Part shown: piece after piece, positions 8,783 to 17,434 of the stretch
How the letters are laid out: each line of letters begins with the position of its first letter
How positions within the stretch are numbered: position 1 is the first letter of the stretch
From: Micrococcales bacterium
Lineage (GTDB): Bacteria; Actinomycetota; Actinomycetes; S36-B12; UBA10799
Assembly (NCBI GenBank): GCA_016703125.1
Contig: JADJCR010000003.1
Span: 310,001-374,000, forward strand
DNA length: 64,000 bases
Direction of reading: 5' to 3'
Notes under the pieces: generated by a model
Database searches by the model: none
What the model was told of the DNA's origin: nothing
Seen by the model: the letters and a program-made list of their open reading frames with translations, nothing else
Program-made: the position numbers and the translations under genes

Positions 8783-10747
8783 TCACCCCCGACGGGTGGC
8801 CTCCAGCGCTGCGACCAGGCACACGCGGGCCACAGCTTCGGGATCGGGCTCGTCCGCCGGCGATGCCTCAAGGGCCGTGGCCAGCTCGGCGACGGAAGTT
8901 GCCCCGGCGTCCGCGGCCAGGCGTACCAGTCCGGCCAGCGCGGCGGCGAGGTCGTCCGCTGGCGCCGAGAGCCCGGCACCGGCGCGCCAGCCGGCATCCG
9001 GAGCAGCGGCGGTCAGGACCTCCGCGACCGCCTCCTGCCCACCGGAGACCGCGTCGGCGATGGCCTGCGCCCAGGCCGAGACGACACTGAGATCCAGGCC
9101 TGTGAGCGCCGCCGTTCCGGTTGGGGCGGAGGGTTCGCCAGCCGGACCGTCCGCTGCCGTGAGTTGGTGCACGCCGGCGATGTAGAAGTCCGTCACGTCA
9201 TCGACGGGCTGCCGGCCGTCGGCGGCGTGACGGGTCGAACGGTCGATCACAGCCTTGAGCAACACAGCTTGGGATCCGGGTTCCATCGGGATCTCACGCA
9301 CACCCCGCACCGGGTCCTTCCACATGGCGATGACCCGGCTGGGCGGCACCCCCCGCGGCTGCGAGCGCGTGGCCATGCCCAGCGCGGTGAGGGTGAGCAC
9401 GGCTGAACCGGGATCGTCGGCCAAGACACCGGCGTACCGAGACGTCCAGCGCGACGCCAGTTGCGGCCCGTCGAGCAACAGCGTCATCACCAGGGTCGGG
9501 CCCACCGAGCGCAGCAACTCGGCGACGCCATCCAGGCGGGCCAGGTCCTCGCACACCACCGCAGCGACCGTGATCCCACCGCCCAGTTCGAGGAAGTGCA
9601 CGCTACGCTCGGGGATCTCCATCGCCTCCCACCAGCGCACACTGGGATGTAGCGCCCCGGCGATGTTGTACGCCTCGATCTGCCCGGCGTCGAGGAACCA
9701 CCGGTGGTGCTTGTTCTGCCGGTAGTGCCACCACCTGCCGCCGAGGAACAGTCCTGTGTGCACCGCGTTCATGGCGAACCGGTCCGGCGCGGCAGGCTCC
9801 GGCCGGAAGCCGGTGACGAGCATCGTGACCCCGCGTCGCCCGAGCAATGTCTCCATGGCCACGACGTCCGCCTCGTCGAGGCATCCCTCCGGCAGCACCA
9901 CGACGTCGACGGCGTCCACCTCTTCGAGGGCGGCATCCAGCAGGCGATCCACGAGGTCCAGATCAAGAGCCTCGGACGGCGCGTAGGTGAAGAAGCCGAA
10001 TGGTTCGCGCTCGGGCCGCTGGACCGACCCGGGCACGGGCACGAAGTCCGACTCGCGAATGCGCAACGGCCAGGGCAGCAGGAGAACGTTCGCGTGCCGG
10101 GGCACGGGCCCGCTGTCGCGACGCCGCATCGGGACCCGGTCCCACACCACGGGAATCCCGCCGGTGGTGGTGCAGGTGTACCGGGACAACGACCTGTGGG
10201 TGATGCCCACGCCCGTGGTGCGCGACTTCGGCAACTGGGCCACGCGATCGGCCGGTAGTCGCGCCAAGGACCCGGTCCGTGCCAGCAACTCGCGTGCCCG
10301 CGCGCGGAAGGTGAATCCCGGCCCCCGCGCCGATCCGCCGCCAGCACACCCGGCGGAGGCTTCATCGGCGATCGCGTGCAGTGCCAGTGCGGCCTCGCAC
10401 ACTTCCCAAGGCCGTCCGGCACCGATGTCGCCCAGCGGCGTGTCGAGGTGTTCGATGACCGTGGCCCAGCAGCGCCGCACGATCTCAGGAGCCTCGCCGG
10501 TGCCGGCGTCCATCGCCGCCCGCCATTGTGCCGCTGCCGACCGGACCCGCTGTGCCCATGGTTCATCGCCCGCAGGTGGCCATTGCGCCCCCGGCGGTGG
10601 GGAGACCACGAACCGGAAGGCGTGCGATCGCTCGATCAGGACGCTGGTCAGGGCGGCCACGTCAGGGGCCCACTCCAAGGCCCTGTCTGACACCTGGCCG
10701 GCTGTCAACCAGTCCCAGAGCTGCGCGATGCTCAGACCGTCGGCCAT
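8783..10747 (-). CDS. Large nitrilase-superfamily-like protein, unknown function
   Basis: A 654-residue protein in three parts: an alpha-helical N-terminal region (about 1-215), a central carbon-nitrogen-hydrolase-like domain (about 218-500), and an Ala-rich helical C-terminal region (about 545-654). The central domain shows a candidate catalytic triad in the right order and context: Glu287 in VVVLPEGCL, Lys346 in QNKHHRW and Cys399 in AAVVCEDLAR. Ordinary nitrilases are about 270-330 residues, so the flanking helical regions are extra. The start lies 3 bases after the stop of a 67-aa gene, which itself follows a cyclase-like/STAND/TPR gene. The gene is therefore the last of a three-gene operon. 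Nitrilase domains occur in some reverse-transcriptase-linked defence proteins (DRT class 1), but no RT is present here. The substrate is unknown. Confidence 0.75.
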   Translation of the reverse strand: MADGLSIAQLWDWLTAGQVSDRALEWAPDVAALTSVLIERSHAFRFVVSPPPGAQWPPAGDEPWAQRVRSAAAQWRAAMDAGTGEAPEIVRRCWATVIEHLDTPLGDIGAGRPWEVCEAALALHAIADEASAGCAGGGSARGPGFTFRARARELLARTGSLARLPADRVAQLPKSRTTGVGITHRSLSRYTCTTTGGIPVVWDRVPMRRRDSGPVPRHANVLLLPWPLRIRESDFVPVPGSVQRPEREPFGFFTYAPSEALDLDLVDRLLDAALEEVDAVDVVVLPEGCLDEADVVAMETLLGRRGVTMLVTGFRPEPAAPDRFAMNAVHTGLFLGGRWWHYRQNKHHRWFLDAGQIEAYNIAGALHPSVRWWEAMEIPERSVHFLELGGGITVAAVVCEDLARLDGVAELLRSVGPTLVMTLLLDGPQLASRWTSRYAGVLADDPGSAVLTLTALGMATRSQPRGVPPSRVIAMWKDPVRGVREIPMEPGSQAVLLKAVIDRSTRHAADGRQPVDDVTDFYIAGVHQLTAADGPAGEPSAPTGTAALTGLDLSVVSAWAQAIADAVSGGQEAVAEVLTAAAPDAGWRAGAGLSAPADDLAAALAGLVRLAADAGATSVAELATALEASPADEPDPEAVARVCLVAALEATRRG

Positions 10748-10750
10748 AGG

Positions 10751-10954
10751 TCAGTGGCGGGTCTTGAGGAAGATCCCCACGTCATCCGGGACGCGGCGAT
10801 CCTTGCGCCCCTTGCGCTTGTGGATGCCGGCCTTGTCCAGGGAGTCCGCGACGGCATCTGTGAGTTCGCCGGTGACTTCCGAGCTCAGCGCTTCGGCCTT
10901 CTGCTTGTCTGACAGCCCTTTCCACCAGCGTTCTAGATCATCGTTCTTGCCCAT
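10751..10954 (-). CDS. Small basic protein (67 aa), unknown function
   Basis: The 67-residue product starts MGKNDDLERWWKGLSDKQKAEAL, is predicted helical, and has a basic segment (HKRKGRKDRR) before its C-terminus. The ATG at 10954 is chosen over a longer reading frame because a perfect AGGAGG lies 6 bases upstream. It sits 13 bases after the STAND protein stop and 3 bases before the nitrilase-like start, so all three are very probably co-transcribed. I recognise no family. It could be a small adaptor or nucleic-acid-binding partner of its neighbours; that is inference from position and charge only. Confidence 0.65.
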   Translation of the reverse strand: MGKNDDLERWWKGLSDKQKAEALSSEVTGELTDAVADSLDKAGIHKRKGRKDRRVPDDVGIFLKTRH

Positions 10955-10967
10955 GGTTCCTCCTGTG

Positions 10968-13663
10968 TCATCGTGATCCGGCTTCGGCTTGTGTGCGTCG
11001 GGTGGTCTGTTCGGGCGGGGGGCCGGGCCGGGGGGTCGTCGCCTCCGCGACGGCTTCCTCAAGTCCCATCGCTGCGCCCTTGCGCAAGGCGTCGTTCCAG
11101 GTCTGTTCTGCCACCCGTACCCGCGCGGGTTCGATGAACCGGTCGAGATGCTGCTGGTCCGGGGCGGCGCGCGGGATACCCGCGATCCTGCGCTGCTTCT
11201 CGGCTGCCCCCAGCAGGGTGGCGGCCCGCGGCCCGTGCCCCAGACCGGCCCAGATGGCCGCGGACGTCTCGATCACGTCGATGGACAGGTCGATGTCCCC
11301 GAGTGCCACCGCCTTCGGGGCCACTTCGCGCAGCTCCTCGTAGGCGCGTTCTGGACCCTCGCCGTTCAGCAACGCCTCCACCAGGTTGGCATGGTCGATC
11401 GCGAGTCCCCAGGGGTCATCCAAGGCTGCGTCCGCGGCGATCGCCTGCTGCGCCGCCTCGATCGCAGCCGGGTAGTTGCCGACGTCCATGTGCAGGTGCA
11501 CGACGTTGCTCAGAGCGGTCGCCTCCCGCTGTGGGCTCCCGATCTGGCGAGCCAGGTCCAGGCTGCGCTCGATCAGCGCGCGCGCTTCGGCGGTTTCGCC
11601 GGCATCGCGGCGGGCGATGCCAAGGCTGTTGGATTCCCGGGCCTCCCGGTCCAGGTCACAGAGGCGGTGGGCCATGGCCAGCGCGCGCTCGAGAGCGTGG
11701 GTGCCGATGATCAGATCGCTTTGCTGCAGGGCGAGGATCCCCTGACCATGCAGCGCATCGACGACCTGGACGCTGTCGGGCACCGCGTCGTTGGCCAGCA
11801 GGCGCAGCGCGCGATCGTGCCATCCCCGGCCCTCGGCGATGTAGCCGAAGCGGTACCAGTAGCCGTCCATCTGCTGCAGCAGCGCGTACCCGCACTCTGC
11901 GCGCTCGCCGGTGGGGTCCACCTCCGGGTCGAGGCACCAGTCGAGCGCCGCGCGGATGTCCTCCTCCACGGCGTTCATGCGATCCAGTGCGCTCATCTGG
12001 CGCGGGCCGTGCAGCAGTGCGTTGATCTTGGTCGCCACATCCAGGCACCAGCGGGCGTGGGCCAGGCGCACTGCGTCATGGTCGTCGGACGCCGCCAATT
12101 GTTCGCGAGCGAACCGGCGGATGGTCTCGAGCCAGAAGATCATCGGTTCGCCGTCCGGGCTCTCGGCGATCTCCAGCAGGCTGACATCCACGAGGTGGGC
12201 CACGACGTCCAAGGGGTCCCGGTCCTGCTCGCCGAGAACCTGTTCCACCGCTTCGAGGCCGAACCGGCCGGAGAACACCGCGAGCTGGGTGAACACCCGC
12301 CGGTCGGACTCCTCGAGCAGGTCGTAACTCCACGAGATCGTGGCGGCCAGGGTGCGCTGGCGCTGCGAGCGCCTGGTCAGTGTTGTCGCGTCGGACAACC
12401 GGTCATCCAGGCGGCGCAGCAGGGCTTTCGGGCTGAGCAGTCTCGTGCGGGCTGCGGCCAGTTCTATCGCCAGGGAAGGCCGTCGAGATGCCGGCACAAC
12501 GTGACGACATCGGCGACGTTGGCCGGCGTGAGCGCGAACGAGGGCTTGACCATCCGGGCGCGACGCACGAAGAGGTCGACCGCGCCGGTCTGGACGTCGG
12601 TGAGATCGCCGTTGTCGGGGCTGGTGGGGACGGCCAACGGGGAGACCGGGTACTGCTGCTCGTCCACGAGGTGCAACGGCCGCCGCGATGTGGCGAGGAT
12701 GCGCAGTCCAGGTGCCGCATCCAGCAGGCGGCTTACCACGACATCGGCCTCCGTGATCTGCTCCAGGTTGTCCAGGACGAGCAAGGCGGAACGGTCAGCG
12801 AGGAATCCGAGTGTGCGCTCGTGGGGCAGTTGGTCGGAGTCGCCGGGGGCATCCACCGCCTCCGCGATGCCGGACCACATCAACGCCGATCGGTCCGCGG
12901 TGTGCAGATCGGCGAAGTAGATGTCGGAGCCCAACTGGTTCTCTAGTTCGTGGGCCACGGCAACGGCCAGGCGGGTCTTTCCGGTCCCGCCGGTGCCGGT
13001 CAGAGTGACCAGGCGGGCACCGTTTCGCTCGATCGCCGCGCAGATCTCCGACACCTCCCGGGAGCGTCCGATCAACTCCGTGGCGTACGTCGGCAGGTTC
13101 GCCCGGCTGCCCAGGCTGCGCACGGGAGGGTGCTCCGCGACCAGTCCCTCGGCCTGCACGTCGAAGAGATGCTCGGGTTGGGTCAGGTCCTTCAGCCGGT
13201 GCCACCCGAGGTCGCGGAACTGGATGTCCCCGGGCTCGGCGCCCACGAGTTCCTGGGTGGTGGCCGACAACACGATCTGCCCGCCATGTGCGGTGGCGGC
13301 GATCCGCGCGGCACGGTGCACGTCGATACCGATGTACCCGTCCTCGTGGCGCTCCGGCTCACCGGTGTGCAAACCCATGCGCACGCGCAGTGCCGCGCCC
13401 CCGGGCCATGGGTGCTCTCCCAGTCGCCGTTGCGCGGACACGGCCGCGGCCAATGCCTCGTGGGCGGAGGTGAAGACGATGAAGAAGCTGTCACCCTCGG
13501 TCCCCATCTCGCGGCCGTGGTAGGCGGTGAACTCCGCGCGCAGGATGCGGCGCTGGGCGGACAGGGCCTCTCCCCATCGCGTACCCAGTCCCTTGAGCAG
13601 CGACGTCGAACCCTCGATGTCGCTGAACAACATCGTCAAGGTCCCCGTCGGCAGCGGGTTCAT
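10968..13663 (-). CDS. Class III cyclase-like domain fused to STAND ATPase and TPR repeats, frameshifted
   Basis: About 898 residues. Residues 1-135 form a class III nucleotide cyclase homology domain with both metal-binding aspartates (Asp15 in FSDIEGST, Asp58 in EGDSFFIVF). The usual catalytic Asn in VNxAARI is His (DVHRAARIA). Residues about 190-400 are an NB-ARC/AAA-type ATPase with Walker A GTGGTGKT (223-230), Walker B LLVLDNLEQ and the sensor-like LATSRRPL. A winged-helix segment and TPR repeats follow. No LuxR HTH is present at the C-terminus, unlike related mycobacterial regulators. The frame breaks near 12474, where one C seems lost from a C-run (LDGLP|LAIELAAARTRLL). This is the first gene of an operon with a 67-aa protein and a nitrilase-like protein. 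It probably acts as a ligand-gated signalling switch. Confidence 0.8.
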
Positions 13664-13785
13664 GGGCGACAGTATTCCCGCTCAAGGCGCATGTGTCACC
13701 GTTCGCACGTCCGGTAACCCTGTTCAGCAACGGATTCCAGGCGTACCCTTGGCGCCTACGGACCGCGCAGATGGAGGAGTGCATC

Positions 13786-14193
13786 ATGTCTCGCTCGCGT
13801 CGCCTGGCAGTCGGGGCGGCGGCTGTTGTCGCTACCACCGTTCTGATCCCGACCACCGCCACCGCCGCACCCGATCAGAACCTGCGGGGTCTGCGGCTCA
13901 GTGGGGAGGGTTGCGCTGGGCTGAAGACAGTCGTCGTCACGCCCCGCACGCCGTTCCTGTTCGCCCCGCTGCAGTTGATCAATGCAGAGGACGCCAAGCC
14001 CTCGGGCAAGTGGCTGTTCCCCTACGAGATCGCCGTCTTCGGGGAGGGGTTGAAGACCCGCCATATGATCCCGGGGGAGACGTACACACGCCCGGGGAGG
14101 CCACCGAAGAACCAGGTGACCTGCTCGTTCACAGGTGAGACGAAGGAGGGGCCCTTCTCTGTCGACGTCACCGGACCCATCCGCGGACGGTGA
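13786..14193 (+). CDS. Small secreted protein, unknown function
   Basis: A 135-residue protein with a classical signal peptide (SRSRRLAVGAAAVVATTVL, likely cleaved after TTATAA). The mature part is beta-rich, has cysteines in GEGCAGLK and VTCSFTGE that could form one disulfide, and no catalytic motif I recognise. The ATG at 13786 has GGAGGAG about 8 bases upstream. The final TGA overlaps a GTG that opens the ferritin-like gene (GTGA), so the two may be translated together. Confidence 0.7.
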   Translation: MSRSRRLAVGAAAVVATTVLIPTTATAAPDQNLRGLRLSGEGCAGLKTVVVTPRTPFLFAPLQLINAEDAKPSGKWLFPYEIAVFGEGLKTRHMIPGETYTRPGRPPKNQVTCSFTGETKEGPFSVDVTGPIRGR

Positions 14194-15267
14194 GGGCCGG
14201 CATGCCACATCCGCGGATCGTGGTGGAGCACCGCAAGGAACTGTCCTACTTGCTGTGCCAGGCCGCAGAGATCGAGCACCTGGCCATGGGGCAATACCTC
14301 TATACGGCCTTCAGTCTGCGCAGCGAGGTCGGCCCGGGTGTGACGGCCGAGCAGTTCGAGGCGGTGGAACGCTGGCGGCGGGTCCTGCTGAGCATCGCAG
14401 CCGAGGAAATGCTGCATTGGGCGATGGTCAACAACTTGCTGACCGCGATCGGTTCGGCGCCGTACGTCTCGCGGCCCAACTACCCACAGCGGGCCAAAGG
14501 TTACCCGCCGTCGGTGCAGTTCGAGCTGCTGCCGTTCAGCGAGGACGCCTTGCGCCACTTCGTCTACTTCGAACGCGCGATGGGGGTGGACGTCGAGGAC
14601 GCTGGCGCGTTTGCGCACGTCGGTGAGGAACCCCCGCCGATGGCGCCCACCGAGTTGCAGCCGCGGCCGCAGGCCTTCCTCACACAGGGCCAGTTGTACG
14701 GTTCCCTCGGCGATGCGCTGCGCGACTTGACCGAACGGCTCGGGGAGGACGGGCTGTTCATCGGCCCGCCGTGGGCGCAGGCGGCACCGGAATCCTTCGG
14801 ATGGAAGGACCTGGTGCCGGTGCACGCCCTGCAGTCGGCGCTGGCCGTCCTGGCGATCATCGTGGAACAGGGTGAGGGGGCGACCGAGGACGTCGAAGGG
14901 TCGCACTTCGGGCGCTTCCAGGCAGTTCTGGACGAGTACGTGGCGATGCAGGCAGCGGATCCCTCGTTCGTGCCGGCCCCCGGTGACCGCGGCGGTCGCG
15001 CGAGGGGTGGAGGGTCATGCGCTGACCGGACCGCTCATCACCGACCCCACGACGGCTGCTGTCTCGGATCTGTTCAACGTCATCAACGACCTGATCCTGC
15101 AGATGGTCTGCCGCTTCTTCGCGTTCGGCCACGAGTCCGACGAGCAACTCGCGACCCTGGCCGATGCCGCCGTGGGACTGATGTTCGGCGCCATCAAACC
15201 ACTGGGGCTGCTGCTTGCAACGATCAACCCGCAGTTCGGCGCGGCGTTCGGTGATCTGAACCCCTGA
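14190..15267 (+). CDS. Ferritin-like protein of the VioB/iminophenyl-pyruvate dimer synthase type, frameshifted
   Basis: About 358 residues. Helices carrying AEIEHLAMGQYLYTAF and SIAAEEMLHWAMVNNLL provide the ExxH/EExxH ligands of a di-iron ferritin-like fold, as in the N-terminal domain of VioB and related proteins. One extra C in a C-run near 14979 shifts the frame; removing it gives FVPAPVTAAVARGVEGH and continuity to LNVINDLI-type helices and the stop at 15267. The GTG at 14190 overlaps the previous stop; the ATG at 14202 is an alternative. In indolocarbazole and violacein pathways this domain accompanies oxidative coupling of amino-acid-derived imines, but no partner oxidase (VioA/RebO type) is visible here. 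A separate MFS exporter follows. Confidence 0.7.
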
Positions 15268-15305
15268 GCGCCCGACGTGGCCCGGCCGCTCTCCCGCACC
15301 TATCC

Positions 15306-15374
15306 GTTAGTGATGCGGATGGGCGGGAGCGACAAAGACCGTCTGTATCGCTCCCCTTCATCCGTATGGCTAAC
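15306..15374. repeat. Long imperfect inverted repeat, possible terminator
   Basis: Arms of about 27 bases (15306-15332 and 15348-15374) pair with roughly six mismatches; the perfectly paired blocks are gttag/ctaac, cggatg/catccg and gggagcga/tcgctccc. It lies 39 bases after the ferritin-like gene, so a transcription terminator or mRNA-stabilising hairpin is plausible. Confidence 0.5.
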
Positions 15375-15492
15375 CCCTTGCACGGTGCTGCTGTCCATGG
15401 GGACTTCGACCGACGGGCGAGCGGCCGTTCAGTTGATGTCGTCCGATGCTTGATCACCTAGGCTCGCGGCGAGGCCAGCGGCAGGGGCACCC

Positions 15493-16863
15493 GTGACATA
15501 CACGAGCACATTGCGCACAGGCCCGTTCGTGCGCATGTTGCTTGGCCATGGCTTGGCCACTGTTGGGCAGTTGCAGTTGATCATGGCGGTCGGCATCCAT
15601 GCCCTCGCCGCGACCGGCTCGGGTCTGTGGGTCTCGGCTGCGGTCTCGCTCGGGTTCTTGCCGTACGTGCTCTTCTCCACCAGCGCCGGCGTCCTGGCCG
15701 ACCGCTACAGTCGCAGCGCCGTGCTCCGGTGGTCGATCGGGCTGCGCCTGGTCCTGGCGGTTGCCATCACCGGCGGAGTCCTTCTCGGGTGGCCAATACC
15801 GGCACTCATTCTCCTGACTGCCCTCTCCGCGACCCTGGGCACCCCGGGCTACCCCGCGCTGGCGGCGGCTACCCCGGAGTTGGTCACTGAGGAGGACCTT
15901 CCGGCCGCGAACACCCTCGCCACCGGCGTCGAGAATGCCGGCTGGGTGGCGGGACCCGGGTTGCTCGGCCTGCTGCTGCTGATCGGGGCGCCGGTTGCCG
16001 GGGGAGGGATCGCTTCCGCTGTGTGTTTCCTCGCGGCATTGCTCGCGCTCGGACGCCTGAACCTGCCTGCGGCAGCACCTGAACTGACCGCCCGCAGTCG
16101 CGCTGCGTTCACCGGTGCGCTGCGCGTAGTCACGCGCAACCGCAGGATTCGCATGTTCATGGCATTGGCAACCCTGGACAATGCTCTGTACGGATACTTC
16201 GTCGTGGCGCTGGTCCTCGTGGGGGAAACGGCCCTGGTGGCAGGGCAGTCGGGGATCGGATGGCTGAATGCGGCGTTCGCCGCGGGTGCCTTCACCAGCA
16301 TGGTGATCGCCCCGCGCCTGGCATCGACCCGGAACTTCCGTTGGCTCATCGCGACCCTGGTCCTGTTCGCCGGGTGGGGGGTGGTCCTGTCGCTGGCGCG
16401 GACGCTGTCGGTGGCGGCGATCGCGGTGTTCTTCGCGGGGCTCTTCACCGTCGTCGCCGAGATCATCGCAGTGACGGCCATCCAGCGGGTCACCCCCAAT
16501 GCTTTGGCATCACGGGTCTTCGGCGTCTACGACACCTGCGCCATCTTTGCGATCGCTGTGTGCACGGGTCTGGCGGGGTGGCTCAGTGAGATGCTGGGCG
16601 TCCGCACGGCGCTCTTTGGCGCGGCCGCCGCGACAGCCGCCGTGGCTCTCATCAGCGCGGTGGTGGTGAGAGGCTACGGCGCGGGCACGCAGGCCGCGGT
16701 TGTGGGCGTGCTGCCGCGGCTGGGCACGGGTCGGGCCAACCCGGTCCCGGCGTCTCGCCTGCATCCGTGGGTACCCATGGTTGTGCACCGGCCCGCCGCG
16801 ATCACTGCCGACTCCCATGCCCGAATGACGTTTGCATCGCGCCAAGGCGCCGTCCGCGGCTAG
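15493..16863 (+). CDS. MFS transporter, EntS-like exporter
   Basis: A 456-residue membrane protein with about twelve hydrophobic segments. The loop between TM2 and TM3 reads GVLADRYSRSAVLRWS, the MFS signature, and VTEEDLPAANTLATGVENAGWVAGPGLLGLLL is typical of the enterobactin exporter EntS/MFS_3 group. The start is the GTG at 15493. Such proteins export siderophores, drugs or other small molecules using the proton gradient. It follows a ferritin-like biosynthesis-type gene in the same direction, separated by a hairpin and about 120 further bases, so a shared function as product exporter is possible but unproven. Confidence 0.85.
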   Translation: MTYTSTLRTGPFVRMLLGHGLATVGQLQLIMAVGIHALAATGSGLWVSAAVSLGFLPYVLFSTSAGVLADRYSRSAVLRWSIGLRLVLAVAITGGVLLGWPIPALILLTALSATLGTPGYPALAAATPELVTEEDLPAANTLATGVENAGWVAGPGLLGLLLLIGAPVAGGGIASAVCFLAALLALGRLNLPAAAPELTARSRAAFTGALRVVTRNRRIRMFMALATLDNALYGYFVVALVLVGETALVAGQSGIGWLNAAFAAGAFTSMVIAPRLASTRNFRWLIATLVLFAGWGVVLSLARTLSVAAIAVFFAGLFTVVAEIIAVTAIQRVTPNALASRVFGVYDTCAIFAIAVCTGLAGWLSEMLGVRTALFGAAAATAAVALISAVVVRGYGAGTQAAVVGVLPRLGTGRANPVPASRLHPWVPMVVHRPAAITADSHARMTFASRQGAVRG

Positions 16864-16872
16864 GCTGCCAAG

Positions 16873-17172
16873 ATGCGCGCTTCGCTTGCTTACATCGGTG
16901 CCGGCCTTCTGCTCGGCACGACAGTCCTGTCGGGTTGCTCGAGCTCCACCCTCGACATCGACAAACTGGAGACCAACATCGCCACGGAGATGCAGTCCCA
17001 GCTGAGCCTCTCCGGAACCCCGACCGTGACGTGCCCGGACTCGGTGCCGATCGAGCAGGGCAATGTCTTCACGTGCACCGCTGAACTGGACGGCGACACG
17101 GTCGACGTGGAGGTCACGCAGACAGACGACAAGGGCAATGTGACCTGGGAGACCGTGCAGCCGACCGGCTGA
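16873..17172 (+). CDS. DUF4333 lipoprotein
   Basis: A 99-residue protein with a lipoprotein signal peptide ending in the lipobox LSGC (Cys22). A single DUF4333-like domain follows, with TVTCPDSVPIEQGNVFTCTAELDGDTVDVEV; its two cysteines would form the conserved disulfide. DUF4333 domains are common extracytoplasmic modules in actinobacteria with no known biochemical role. It begins 10 bases after the MFS gene stop. Confidence 0.8.
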   Translation: MRASLAYIGAGLLLGTTVLSGCSSSTLDIDKLETNIATEMQSQLSLSGTPTVTCPDSVPIEQGNVFTCTAELDGDTVDVEVTQTDDKGNVTWETVQPTG

Positions 17173-17223
17173 ACCTCGGCTGGGGCGGGACGGGCCAACC
17201 CGAGCCTCCCCGACGACGGCTAA

Positions 17224-17340
17224 GCCGCCGGCAGGAACCCGGAGCACATCTGCGCCAAGCTGGGCGTGTCGAGCCGCGCTGCCGCCACCCTGCACGCCAT
17301 GCGCCTGGGGCTGCTGGAAACCACGGACATCGAGGGCTGA
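17224..17340 (+). pseudogene. Remnant of a LuxR-type helix-turn-helix
   Basis: Translation from 17224 gives AAGRNPEHICAKLGVSSRAA, then a short helix ending in MRLGLLETTDIEG and a TGA at 17338-17340. The pattern matches the LuxR/GerE DNA-binding helices (AAGxxNxEIAxxLGVSxRTV...KLGL), but only the C-terminal 38 residues remain and an in-frame TAA (17221-17223) precedes them. It is most likely the decayed tail of a regulator displaced when the adjacent gene content changed. Confidence 0.5.
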
Positions 17341-17434
17341 GCGAGTTCCCACCCTGGCGCGCGGGGTGCGTGCTGGGGCAGACTGGCCGGGTGTTCGGGC
17401 ATGCGACCGCTCACCCGGCGTCAAGGGTTCGTCC

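Noticed and set aside
6870..9185. A 771-codon plus-strand open frame across the kinase, glycosylase and aldolase region
   Set aside because: It is antisense to the well-supported aldolase and has arginine/alanine-rich shadow composition; only the short stretch that continues the glycosylase is used.
8783..10747. Classification as a DRT class 1 defence protein
   Set aside because: No reverse-transcriptase motifs (such as a YxDD box) are present in this protein or nearby, so only a possible relation of the nitrilase domain is mentioned.
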